DNA from: Butyrivibrio hungatei NK4A153
Lineage (GTDB): Bacteria > Bacillota > Clostridia > Lachnospirales > Lachnospiraceae
Reading direction: 5' to 3'
NCBI RefSeq assembly: GCF_000424465.1
Contig: NZ_KE384194.1
Span: 139,145 to 203,144, forward strand
Length of the DNA stretch: 64,000 nt
In this document: positions 45,906-52,983 of the stretch, one piece after another
Layout of the letters: every line of letters starts with the position of its first letter
Position numbering within the stretch: the stretch's first letter is position 1
Notes under the pieces: model-generated
Told to the model about the DNA's origin: nothing
Seen by the model: only the letters and a program-made list of their open reading frames with translations
The model's database searches: none
Position numbers and translations under genes: made by a program

Positions 45906-46804
45906 ACGCCACCTCTTTCTTTTCCGGTAAGCGCCAGATATATGTTTTCAAGGCTGTTGTTTGGCGACACCTCATATACTTCAACATTTGCATCAATAAG
46001 AAGTTTTAACAATGCAGGTATTTTTTCTTTTGCCATCTCCATAAAGAATGCATCATTTTTTCTTACATATGTCAGTCCAATCTTGCCAAAAAGCTCCGCT
46101 GCTTTTTCAGAATCATTTGTCCTTATACAATATTCCAGTCCTTCAGTTTCATAGAGTTCTTCAATGCTTCCTTCAAATATCTTTTTTCCTCTGTCGATGA
46201 TACAAATTCTGTCTGAAAGCTTCTCAATCTCGGCAATGTTATGACTGGAAATAAAAATCGTACATCCGCTTTGATGCGCCAACTCTCCCAGCATCTCTCT
46301 AATCTCAAATATTCCTTTGGGGTCGAGCCCGTTAGTCGGCTCATCAAGAATAAGTACCTTGGGATTATTCAGAAAGGCAATGGCAAGCCCAAGTCTTTGC
46401 TTCATTCCAAAAGAAAACTTAGAAACCTTTTTGTTGCCCACGCCGTCAAGTCCCACAAGCTTAAGAACCCTGTCTGCTTCTTCAACAGTTTTCCCAAGTA
46501 TTCGTTGAAGATATGCAAGATTTTCTCTTGCCGTCAGATTGGGATAGTAATTGGGCTTACTGATAAACACGCCTACATCCTGCATTATACTGCTATCCAG
46601 ATGTTTCATTTCTTTTCCGTTGTATCTGACGATGCCTAAATCAGGCTTTAAAAGTCCAACCATCATCTTCATGGTCGTTGTTTTACCGGCACCGTTTGCA
46701 CCTATGAAACCATATATCTTACCTTCCGGAATCTTAAGAGACAAATTATTTACCGCAATTTGATCTCCAAATCTTTTAGTCAAGTTCTCTATAGTGATTT
46801 CCAT
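45890..46804 (-). CDS. ABC transporter ATP-binding protein, BcrA-like
   Basis: 304 residues: Walker A GFIGANGAGKTTTMKMMVGL, signature FSFGMKQRLGLAIAFL (variant of LSGGQ), Walker B VLILDEPTNGLDP and H-loop TIFISSHN. The C-terminal extension of about 80 residues after the core matches BcrA-type ATPases that drive antimicrobial peptide export. Expression follows the HTH regulator gene. The last residues overlap the first permease start. Confidence 0.9.
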   Translation of the reverse strand: MEITIENLTKRFGDQIAVNNLSLKIPEGKIYGFIGANGAGKTTTMKMMVGLLKPDLGIVRYNGKEMKHLDSSIMQDVGVFISKPNYYPNLTARENLAYLQRILGKTVEEADRVLKLVGLDGVGNKKVSKFSFGMKQRLGLAIAFLNNPKVLILDEPTNGLDPKGIFEIREMLGELAHQSGCTIFISSHNIAEIEKLSDRICIIDRGKKIFEGSIEELYETEGLEYCIRTNDSEKAAELFGKIGLTYVRKNDAFFMEMAKEKIPALLKLLIDANVEVYEVSPNNSLENIYLALTGKERGGVCSVL

Positions 46805-46815
46805 ATTTTTCCTTT

Positions 46816-47046
46816 TTATTCACTGTCATCCGATGCCGCGTCGGGATCATACTCAAGTATGTCTCCCGGCTGGCAGTTTAAAGTTTCACATATTGCTTCG
46901 AGTGTTGAAAATCTGATAGCACTGATCTTTCCTGTTTTTATCTTGGATAGATTTACATTTGATACGCCAACTTTTGCAGACAGTTCGTTCAGAGACATTT
47001 TTCTGTCAGCCATGACGCGGTCTAATCTAAGTATAATTTTACCCAT
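46816..47046 (-). CDS. YozG-like helix-turn-helix regulator (Xre/Cro family)
   Basis: 76 residues: MGKIILRLDRVMADRKMSLNEL... is one HTH_3-like domain with recognition helix VSNVNLSKIKTG and the tail LEAICETLNCQPGDILEYDP, as in small YozG-type regulators. These are typically encoded next to DUF2975 membrane proteins, as here (YoaS-YozG in B. subtilis). Likely controls its own operon; the inverted repeat at 47975-47993 is a candidate site. GAGGT is 7 nt before the ATG. Confidence 0.9.
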   Translation of the reverse strand: MGKIILRLDRVMADRKMSLNELSAKVGVSNVNLSKIKTGKISAIRFSTLEAICETLNCQPGDILEYDPDAASDDSE

Positions 47047-47070
47047 ATCAATTACCTCACATTTCCGGAA

Positions 47071-47673
47071 TTATAAAGTTTCATCGGATTCTTTCTGAAG
47101 AACATAACCGTAATCAAGGATGCAATATATGCTCCAGAATACAACTCCTGCAAGAGCTGCAGCTCCGAGACCTACTGCAAAGAATGTGTAAACAGTAATT
47201 ATGATAAATGCTGTCTTGAGTTTCTTCATAACATCTCCGCTAAAAGGTGAATCACTATTTTCAATGAGCTTAAATACTTTCATTATTATGATGAAGATTC
47301 CGGCAAGGATAGCAATTGTAACAGCTGTAGAAAAGAAAGTTACCGCAAGTGCTTCCGCAGCCATACCCTTATACATAAGAATTCCCACAACGTTAAACAT
47401 TCCTAAGATGCCATGTTTTCCCATATCTTCAACCTGCTCAAGACTAAAGAGTTCAGTTCCGTTCTCACTGAATACATGTGCTACTACTTTTCCGCTCACT
47501 TCTTCAGTTTTTATACTACTATTGATATTGTTCTTACAGGCAAGCATCACTATACCGCCAACAAGCATCACTACAGCAATCACAGCCATAAGAATTCCAA
47601 GTACTTTTGCAACTTTTCCGGTTGTACTGCAGCTCTTCTTTACATTAGCAAGTTTAATTTCCTGTTCTCTCAT
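47071..47673 (-). CDS. DUF2975 membrane protein (YoaS-like)
   Basis: 200 residues with four membrane helices (about 22-46, 103-131, 155-175, 178-192) and the DUF2975-typical FKLIENSDSPFSGDVMKKLKTA between helices. Function unknown; it is regularly paired with a YozG-like HTH protein and may sense a membrane or small-molecule signal. GGGAG lies 8 nt before the ATG. First gene of a five-gene operon ending in the ABC exporter. Confidence 0.88.
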   Translation of the reverse strand: MREQEIKLANVKKSCSTTGKVAKVLGILMAVIAVVMLVGGIVMLACKNNINSSIKTEEVSGKVVAHVFSENGTELFSLEQVEDMGKHGILGMFNVVGILMYKGMAAEALAVTFFSTAVTIAILAGIFIIIMKVFKLIENSDSPFSGDVMKKLKTAFIIITVYTFFAVGLGAAALAGVVFWSIYCILDYGYVLQKESDETL

Positions 47674-47933
47674 TTTTATTCTCCCATCTGCGAATCCCTA
47701 TGTTCGCGCTCAATTATTATTTGTTGTCTTATTCCGGCGCATGGCCGTTTTTCATTCTTGTTGTTTGTTCTTATTTATTTTCTTATTTCGTTTGTGAAAG
47801 CAACTTTTTTCTTTAACCTCTTTTGGCAACTTCATGTGCGTTCACGTTTGTATCTAACTTCAAATTATCTTGATTGAATTTTCTCGAGAATTTATGAACT
47901 TTCCATCACCGCGTCCGGTTATTTCCTGTTCAT
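47674..47933 (-). other. Long 5' leader of the DUF2975-HTH-ABC operon, with a 27-codon ORF
   Basis: About 260 nt separate the predicted start point from the first coding start. Inside, a minus-strand ORF (47752-47835) encodes MKLPKEVKEKSCFHKRNKKI followed by NKNKQQE, 27 mostly basic residues, and its stop overlaps a further short ATG frame (47729-47755). No good Shine-Dalgarno was seen before it. A GCGAA/TTCGC hairpin lies close to the ribosome site of the first gene. Confidence 0.4.
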
Positions 47934-47939
47934 GAGTAT

Positions 47940-47968
47940 AATATAGCATCCCGTTTTATACCTGTCAA
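47940..47968 (-). promoter_or_regulatory. Strong vegetative promoter of the DUF2975-HTH-ABC operon
   Basis: TTGACA, 17-nt spacer, TATATT on the minus strand. Confidence 0.85.
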
Positions 47969-47974
47969 TAACTT

Positions 47975-47993
47975 TTTAATGATAAACATTAAA
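47975..47993 (-). promoter_or_regulatory. Candidate operator upstream of the -35
   Basis: Perfect inverted repeat TTTAATG-N5-CATTAAA, 6 bp from the -35 hexamer, at a position suited to an activator or to the YozG-like regulator. Confidence 0.5.
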
Positions 47994-48070
47994 TATTTAT
48001 CTTGTTTGTTTTATTTTTTATCGTAAAAAGCAGCAAGAGTGGCAAAAAGGCTATATCTTGCAATTCAATT

Positions 48071-48112
48071 ACAAAGCTTGTTATATCTTTATCTTCGAAG
48101 AAAAAGCTTTGT
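48071..48112. repeat. Hairpin ACAAAGCTT/AAGCTTTGT
   Basis: A 9-bp perfect inverted repeat (48071-48079 / 48104-48112) encloses a self-complementary TCTTCGAAGA (48092-48101). It begins the repeat-rich, apparently non-coding stretch of 47.99-48.65 kb. No T-run follows. Confidence 0.55.
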
Positions 48113-48160
48113 GATACAAATAGGCTCTTTCGCCCCTCCGTTACTCAGATTCTCTTACAC

Positions 48161-48367
48161 ACTTTATACCCGTAAAATCCATCTCACATCCATTTGTTTC
48201 TACGTGTATAAATTAATTTCCGGATTCTATACCCGTAGAACCACTCCCTTATTCGCTTATTCTTACGTGTACATGTCAATTACGGGATTCTATGCCCGTA
48301 AAGCCTTTCCTACAATCGCTTATCTCTACGTGTACAAGCTCAGTTCTGCCATTCGTCTCGCGTAAAG
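48161..48367. repeat. 63-bp tandem repeat array with alternating 13-bp motifs
   Basis: Three units begin at 48161, 48224 and 48287, exactly 63 bp apart, with a decayed fourth half-unit at 48351. Each unit has TAT[AG]CCCGTA[AG]A[AG] followed about 20 bp later by TCT(T)ACGTGTA[CT]A. The two motifs are near inverted copies of one another (TTCTACG[GT]GTATA), so the array alternates orientation. Between units TTACGGG/CCCGTAA (48280-48301) forms a hairpin. The 63-bp period keeps one frame open (48039-48365), giving 21-residue aromatic-rich repeats, but no RBS was seen and coding is doubtful. Confidence 0.75.
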
Positions 48368-48371
48368 ATCT

Positions 48372-48540
48372 CCTAGTGCTGCTGTCATCAAATACTTCGA
48401 CCTTTTTACGAAGAAGAAATTGTCATTCTGCTAGGCGGAGGAATGAGCCGTACCGGGCGGTACGGCTATTGACGACAACAACGTAGATGACAATTTAGAC
48501 AAGTAATAAAGTCGGCTTATTTGGTGACATCAGCACTAGG
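48372..48540. repeat. 169-bp palindromic (MITE-like) element
   Basis: Terminal inverted repeats CCTAGTGCTG[CA]TGTCA[TC]CAAATA at 48372-48394 and 48519-48540; further matched arms AAATTGTCAT/ATGACAATTT; a centre GCCGTACC-GGGC-GGTACGGC (48447-48466). The symmetry point is at 48456, the exact middle. There is no transposase gene. No clear target-site duplication was seen at its ends. Confidence 0.75.
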
Positions 48541-48648
48541 CTATACTCTTAAAAACGAACGCAAGATGAACAGATTGCACATTCAGCAGACGTAAAATAA
48601 AAACGTAAAACAAAAGAATAAAAAATATTTTTAAATGAACAAACCATA

Positions 48649-48678
48649 TTGACATAAGGTCATGTTTCGAGTTATAGT
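48649..48678 (+). promoter_or_regulatory. Promoter of the orphan nuclease gene
   Basis: TTGACA, 18-nt spacer, TATAGT. A small hairpin TCGGTTT/AAACCGA (48684-48702) lies at the expected 5' end of the transcript. Confidence 0.65.
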
Positions 48679-48794
48679 CTTCTTCGGTTTTCATCAAACC
48701 GATTCTAATATTTCAACGCGGCAATAATTTCATCGTCGCATTTTCCAATTTATAACCAGTGTTTACATGAAAAAAAAAGAATAATGGTGGTACT

Positions 48795-49592
48795 ATGCAA
48801 GATTTAAAAGAAGATATGAAAGCACAACTAAAGGAACTTGACGAGCTCATCTCAAAATCCAACAAAAACCTACTTAAACTGAAGAATATACCCGATCGAG
48901 GAATTGTTGTCAGCAAGAGTAACGGTTATGATCAGTATTATTGGGTTGACAGAGTTTCAGGAAAACGAACATATGCAAAAGCCGACGAACTCAATATTCT
49001 CAGGAACGTTGCGCAACAAAAATATGAGCATGCTGTTTCAACTAAGCTTAACAATCTAAAAAAAGAACTTGATAAATTTCTAAAAGCGTATGATATTTCC
49101 GAAATCAACAACGTCTATACACATATGTCAAAGGCCAGACAACTACTCGTATCACCTATTATTGATACAGAAGAAATATTTGTAAAAAAGTGGGAATCTG
49201 TTTCCTACGAAAGCTCAGAATTCATGAAGGATTTTGAATTTTACTCAGGTAAGGGTATTAAAGTACGTTCCAAATCTGAACTTATCATAGCCAATACATT
49301 AGAACAATGTGGTGTTCCTTATCGCTATGAATATCCTTTATATCTGAAAGGGATAGGAACAGTATACCCGGATTTTACATGCCTTAATATAAATAAGAGA
49401 AAAGAGATAGTATGGGAACATTTCGGAATGATGGATAATATTGCTTACTCCAACAAAAATATAGCTAAGATCCAAGCGTACAATCAAAACGGATTCTTCC
49501 CAGGCAAAAACATGATTATGACATTTGAAACCTCTCAAAATGCTATAAGCTCAAATATAATCCAAAATATGATTAAAGAATTTTTGCAATAA
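48795..49592 (+). CDS. Predicted PD-(D/E)XK-type nuclease-like protein, orphan
   Basis: 265 residues. The N-terminal part is a coiled coil (about 1-35 and 75-120). The C-terminal part has VRSKSELIIANTLEQCGVPYRYEYPLYL (written in two pieces: VRSKSELIIANTLEQCG, VPYRYEYPLYL), then TVYPDFTCLNI and EIVWEHFGMMDN, where Glu, Asp and Glu are spaced like the PD-(D/E)XK core, although the final Lys position is Trp-Glu-His. Similar proteins occur in Lachnospiraceae as uncharacterised ORFs; this is recollection, not a search. GGTGG is 4 nt before the ATG. It is AT-rich, alone on the plus strand and next to repeat elements, suggesting acquisition. Confidence 0.72.
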   Translation: MQDLKEDMKAQLKELDELISKSNKNLLKLKNIPDRGIVVSKSNGYDQYYWVDRVSGKRTYAKADELNILRNVAQQKYEHAVSTKLNNLKKELDKFLKAYDISEINNVYTHMSKARQLLVSPIIDTEEIFVKKWESVSYESSEFMKDFEFYSGKGIKVRSKSELIIANTLEQCGVPYRYEYPLYLKGIGTVYPDFTCLNINKRKEIVWEHFGMMDNIAYSNKNIAKIQAYNQNGFFPGKNMIMTFETSQNAISSNIIQNMIKEFLQ

Positions 49593-49692
49593 ACCTTTAA
49601 CTCATACTCGCTTCGATAAGCTCCATCCCCGCATAACAGAGAGCATCAAAGATGTAAGCAAGATTTCGCCGCTAAAGCTAAATTTCCTATGA

Positions 49693-49733
49693 TAAAAAAA
49701 AGAAGCAACAACCGGATTACTCCGATCATTGCT
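49693..49733 (-). terminator. Terminator of the lysine-rich protein gene
   Basis: On the minus strand AGCAA and CGGA arms pair (TTGCT/AGCAA, TCCG/CGGA) and are followed by TTTTTTT. It lies 50 nt past the stop at 49783. Confidence 0.7.
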
Positions 49734-49782
49734 CCTCTATTTCTTTTCTCACAGGCTGATGACAGCCGTCATGCACTTCTCA

Positions 49783-50301
49783 TCAGATATCGATGTCACC
49801 TGAAATCTTGTCATCAACTACATAGTAAGCCTTATCTTCCTGAGGCTTAACGTAGATGCTGAGCTTCTTAACCTTTGAAGGATCGCCCTTAAGGTCGTAC
49901 TGATAGTTATCCAAAGATTTCTGAACAAGCTCTTCGTTCGAGATGTGCTTGTATGAATACTGAATCTCGATCATTACATTAGGCTTTGTAGCTGCTTTTC
50001 TTGTTGTAGTCTTCTTTGCAGTTGTTTTCTTAGCAGTAGCCTTCTTTGTAGTAGTTTTCTTTGCAGCAGTCTTTGTAGCTGTTGCCTTCTTAGCTGTACT
50101 AGCAGCTTTCTTGGTAGTTGTCTTCTTGGCTGTTGCTTTCTTGGTTGTAGTCTTCTTTGCAGTAGCCTTCTTTGCCGGTGCTTTCTTTGTCTCGGCAGTT
50201 GTAGTCTTTACTTCCGGTGTTTTAACTTCTGTAATAAAAGTAGGGTTCTTGATAGTTGCAACAGGTTTTACAACTGCTTCCGCCTTCTTAATCTCTGCCA
50301 T
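49783..50301 (-). CDS. Histone H1-like lysine-rich protein with DUF6465 C-terminus
   Basis: 172 residues. Residues about 35-105 are low-complexity repeats of KK[AT]TAKKTTTKKA, strongly basic and like the tails of HctB/histone H1 proteins. The last 65 residues (VMIEIQYSYKHISNEELVQK, YVKPQEDKAYYVVDDKISGD) form a small folded domain resembling DUF6465, seen in Lachnospiraceae. A DNA-compacting or nucleoid role is plausible but not shown. Slippage-prone repeats imply length variation between strains. GGAGG lies 10 nt before the ATG. Confidence 0.82.
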   Translation of the reverse strand: MAEIKKAEAVVKPVATIKNPTFITEVKTPEVKTTTAETKKAPAKKATAKKTTTKKATAKKTTTKKAASTAKKATATKTAAKKTTTKKATAKKTTAKKTTTRKAATKPNVMIEIQYSYKHISNEELVQKSLDNYQYDLKGDPSKVKKLSIYVKPQEDKAYYVVDDKISGDIDI

Positions 50302-50429
50302 TTTTCGTTATCCTCCTCAAAATCGCAAATGATCCATGAAACTCGTTAAAACAATAAAGTGATTACGAAATAAAGTTTACCACCAATAAACTGCATTGTC
50401 AAAGCATCTACAGATAATTGCCCTTTATA

Positions 50430-51083
50430 TCATCCCAATTTATCTAGTGTAGCTTCATATGCCGATATCAAAGTGGCTGAAAAAAGCAATCCCGCGCATA
50501 TGTCACTGAACCAATGCACACCTGCCAACACTCTTCCGACAACACCTATGAACATTACCGCACAGGCGAAGACTTTAAGAACTGTCACAAGATTTTCGTC
50601 ATCATAAAATCTTTCTCTCCATGCAGCGATAGCTGTTCCCATGATTGTGCAGATCATAAGCACATGTGTTGACGGGAATGACGCCTCAAGTTCAACTTCG
50701 TCGGGTAAAAGAACCGGTCTGTAGTTGAAAGGGACTTTATCAAAAAGCACATACATGATAACAAGTATCACATACAAAAATCCCATTATAAGAATATCTT
50801 TATCAATCTCGGCAAGAGTTCTTTTTTCTTTTACAAGCTGAAGAAAACCTGTTGCCGCAAAATATACCGCTGTAAGAATAGCGATCATCAGCATCAGGTC
50901 GGTTATCTTATCCCACATGGGATTGTAAGAGATAAGGTCGAGAACCACCTTGTTGATCGCGGAAAAACCAACACTGGTGCCCTCCGGACCAATAGCCTGC
51001 TTGTCAACAAAAGTCACAAGCACCGTATATATAATCGAAATAATAAACAATAATATTGTCTTCCCGTAGCCTCTTTTTTTCAT
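50430..51083 (-). CDS. PAP2-family membrane phosphatase
   Basis: 217 residues, six membrane helices. The PAP2 motifs are recognisable in part: SFPSTHVLMICTIMGTAIAAW and RVLAGVHWFSDICAGLLFS. The usual first motif KxxxxxxRP is represented by FNYRPVL. Probable substrates are lipid or polyprenyl pyrophosphates, e.g. undecaprenyl pyrophosphate recycling; unknown here. GGAGGAGG precedes the ATG. It starts 25 bp after the aminotransferase. Confidence 0.85.
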   Translation of the reverse strand: MKKRGYGKTILLFIISIIYTVLVTFVDKQAIGPEGTSVGFSAINKVVLDLISYNPMWDKITDLMLMIAILTAVYFAATGFLQLVKEKRTLAEIDKDILIMGFLYVILVIMYVLFDKVPFNYRPVLLPDEVELEASFPSTHVLMICTIMGTAIAAWRERFYDDENLVTVLKVFACAVMFIGVVGRVLAGVHWFSDICAGLLFSATLISAYEATLDKLG

Positions 51084-51108
51084 GGCACCTCCTCCATATA
51101 GTCAAAAC

Positions 51109-52299
51109 TTATTTCTTATATACTTCGTTTACGAACTTACGAAGTCTCTCCATTGCCCTCTCAACTTTCTCCGTCTCTATGCAATAAGCCATTCTGAAAA
51201 AGCCCGGTGCCCCAAAACCGTCTGTGGGTACGAAGATAAGATCGTACTCTTTAGCTTTTTTGCAGAATTCGATAGAGCTCTCTTCAAGCGCCTTAGGCAT
51301 TATATAGAAAGTTCCGCCGGGTTTTACAACCGTAAATCCAAGCTCAACCAAAGTATCATAGATAATGTTCATGTTTGTCTCATAAACGGAAAGATCTGCC
51401 GTCATGTCGCACACCTTTGCAACAGCCTGCTGGATAATTGAAGGAGGACAGTTATGTCCCGTTCCTCTTGAGATCTGTCCGCACATGGGAACGATAAATT
51501 CTGCGCCTTCGCACTTAGGATTAACCGCAACGTATCCGATTCTTTCTCCGGGAAGAGAAAGAGATTTGGAGAATGAATAGCAGCTCAAAGTGTGATCGTA
51601 GAACTTTGATACATATGGAGCGTCAGCGCCCTTGAATACAATCTCTCTGTATGGTTCATCGGACAAAAGATATACCGTATGTCCGAACTCTTTTGACTTA
51701 GCTGTAAGAATCTCGGCAAGTCTTGTAAGTGTCTCTGTTGAATATGCAACACCTGAAGGGTTGTTGGGTGTGTTCACGAGAACTGCCGCAACGTCAGCTG
51801 TAAACATCTCTTCAAATTTATCGAAGTTGATCTGGAAAGTCTCAGTGTCTGCGGGAACAACTTCAAGCTCAACTCCCGCACCTGTTATGTACGGATTGTA
51901 CTCGGGGAAAAATGGTGCAAATGCAAGCGCCTTGTCTCCCGGCTTTGTGATAGCTCTTATCGCATGTGAGATAGCACCTGCTGCCCCTGTTGTAGGGAAG
52001 ATGTGCTCAGGTCCGTAGTTCATTCCGAATCTTTTATTCAAAGACTGCGCAATCTTTTCTTTATACAAAGGATTACCGAGACTTGGAGTATATCCGTGAA
52101 GTGTCATGGTATCTTCCGTCTGAAGAAGCCTAATCATCTCATCTGTAAATTCCTGAGGAACCGCAACCGAAGGATTTCCCAAGCTGAAATCAAAAACGTT
52201 CTCGTATCCGATTTCTTTCCCCCTCGCGGTAGCGTACTCCGAAAGCTCTCTAATTACTGACTTTGCGCCAAGCATTGATTTATATGTCTCGTTAATCAT
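51109..52299 (-). CDS. Pyridoxal-phosphate aminotransferase, class I/II
   Basis: 396 residues of fold type I: SYNTENIC motifs NNPSGVAYS, LLSDEPYREIVF, SFSKSLSLPGERIGYVAVNP (PLP Lys) and the C-terminal FRMAYCIET (substrate carboxylate Arg). Similar to aspartate/aromatic aminotransferases; exact substrate is not decidable from sequence alone. RBS GGAG lies 9 nt before the ATG. Confidence 0.9.
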   Translation of the reverse strand: MINETYKSMLGAKSVIRELSEYATARGKEIGYENVFDFSLGNPSVAVPQEFTDEMIRLLQTEDTMTLHGYTPSLGNPLYKEKIAQSLNKRFGMNYGPEHIFPTTGAAGAISHAIRAITKPGDKALAFAPFFPEYNPYITGAGVELEVVPADTETFQINFDKFEEMFTADVAAVLVNTPNNPSGVAYSTETLTRLAEILTAKSKEFGHTVYLLSDEPYREIVFKGADAPYVSKFYDHTLSCYSFSKSLSLPGERIGYVAVNPKCEGAEFIVPMCGQISRGTGHNCPPSIIQQAVAKVCDMTADLSVYETNMNIIYDTLVELGFTVVKPGGTFYIMPKALEESSIEFCKKAKEYDLIFVPTDGFGAPGFFRMAYCIETEKVERAMERLRKFVNEVYKK

Positions 52300-52350
52300 A
52301 ACCTCGTCTCCTTAAGTATTAAGTAAAAACTTTGTATCTCAGTATACCAC

Positions 52351-52380
52351 AAAAAAGGAGCTTCATCATTTGAAACTCCT
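52351..52380 (-). terminator. Terminator after the 150-residue membrane protein gene
   Basis: AGGAG-TTTCA...TGAA-CTCCT stem on the minus strand followed by TTTTTTG. Confidence 0.85.
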
Positions 52381-52420
52381 CTTAATATTAGCATCTAAAA
52401 TCTTGCAAAATCTAGATTAT

Positions 52421-52873
52421 TCATTTTGTTGACGTCGCAAATTCATACAGCTCCTTATACTGCCTTTTCCTTGCAAATTCAACAGCTGTATCTACCCAAT
52501 TTTTTTCTTTCTCTTTATCTTTTGAGAGCCATTCAGGTGAAAAAGCGGCTACTTTATTATCTATAACACATATGCATCCACCCATGGCAATCCACCATAT
52601 GTGTGAACCCATGTCACGAATAGAGCTGAAAAAAGGCGCACCAATGTCAACTAAAACTGTAAAAATAAGTACCATTATTCCGCATTTTATGATGAGCTTA
52701 GGTCCGATTGCCTGCGCATACATCCACTTAACCATATTTCTCTTTGCTGAAGGAACATTGATTCCGTTCGCGCCGATCTTAGTATAAATATGCCTCTCAA
52801 GACACACTCCAACAATGATAAACACTACTCCCGGTATAAAGCTACATATAATCTCATTAATTTCAGCAACCAT
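52421..52873 (-). CDS. Unknown membrane protein
   Basis: 150 residues with three predicted helices: about 7-26 (ICSFIPGVVFIIVGVCLE), 62-80 (LIIKCGIMVLIFTVLVDIG) and 90-105 (WWIAMGGCICVID), and a basic soluble tail. No family recognised. A TTG seven codons upstream (52894) is in frame; the ATG at 52873 has GGAG 11 nt before it. Stands alone between mfd and the aminotransferase. Confidence 0.6.
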   Translation of the reverse strand: MVAEINEIICSFIPGVVFIIVGVCLERHIYTKIGANGINVPSAKRNMVKWMYAQAIGPKLIIKCGIMVLIFTVLVDIGAPFFSSIRDMGSHIWWIAMGGCICVIDNKVAAFSPEWLSKDKEKEKNWVDTAVEFARKRQYKELYEFATSTK

Positions 52874-52983
52874 ATTTGATATAGCTCCTCTCAATCCGAT
52901 TATCGTTTATAAATACATTGTCACCGTTTCAATTATATCATATGACACCGGAATATATTCTTAGTCAAACACCCGGTTCTGCT

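Noticed and set aside
48039-48365. 108-residue plus-strand frame over the 63-bp repeats
   Set aside because: It lacks an RBS and has an aromatic, basic composition unlike the genes here; the 63-bp period keeps any frame open, so repetition rather than coding explains it.
48161-48367. CRISPR array
   Set aside because: Repeats are 63 bp apart with conserved parts at two places and related intervening sequence, not identical repeats with unique spacers; no cas genes nearby.
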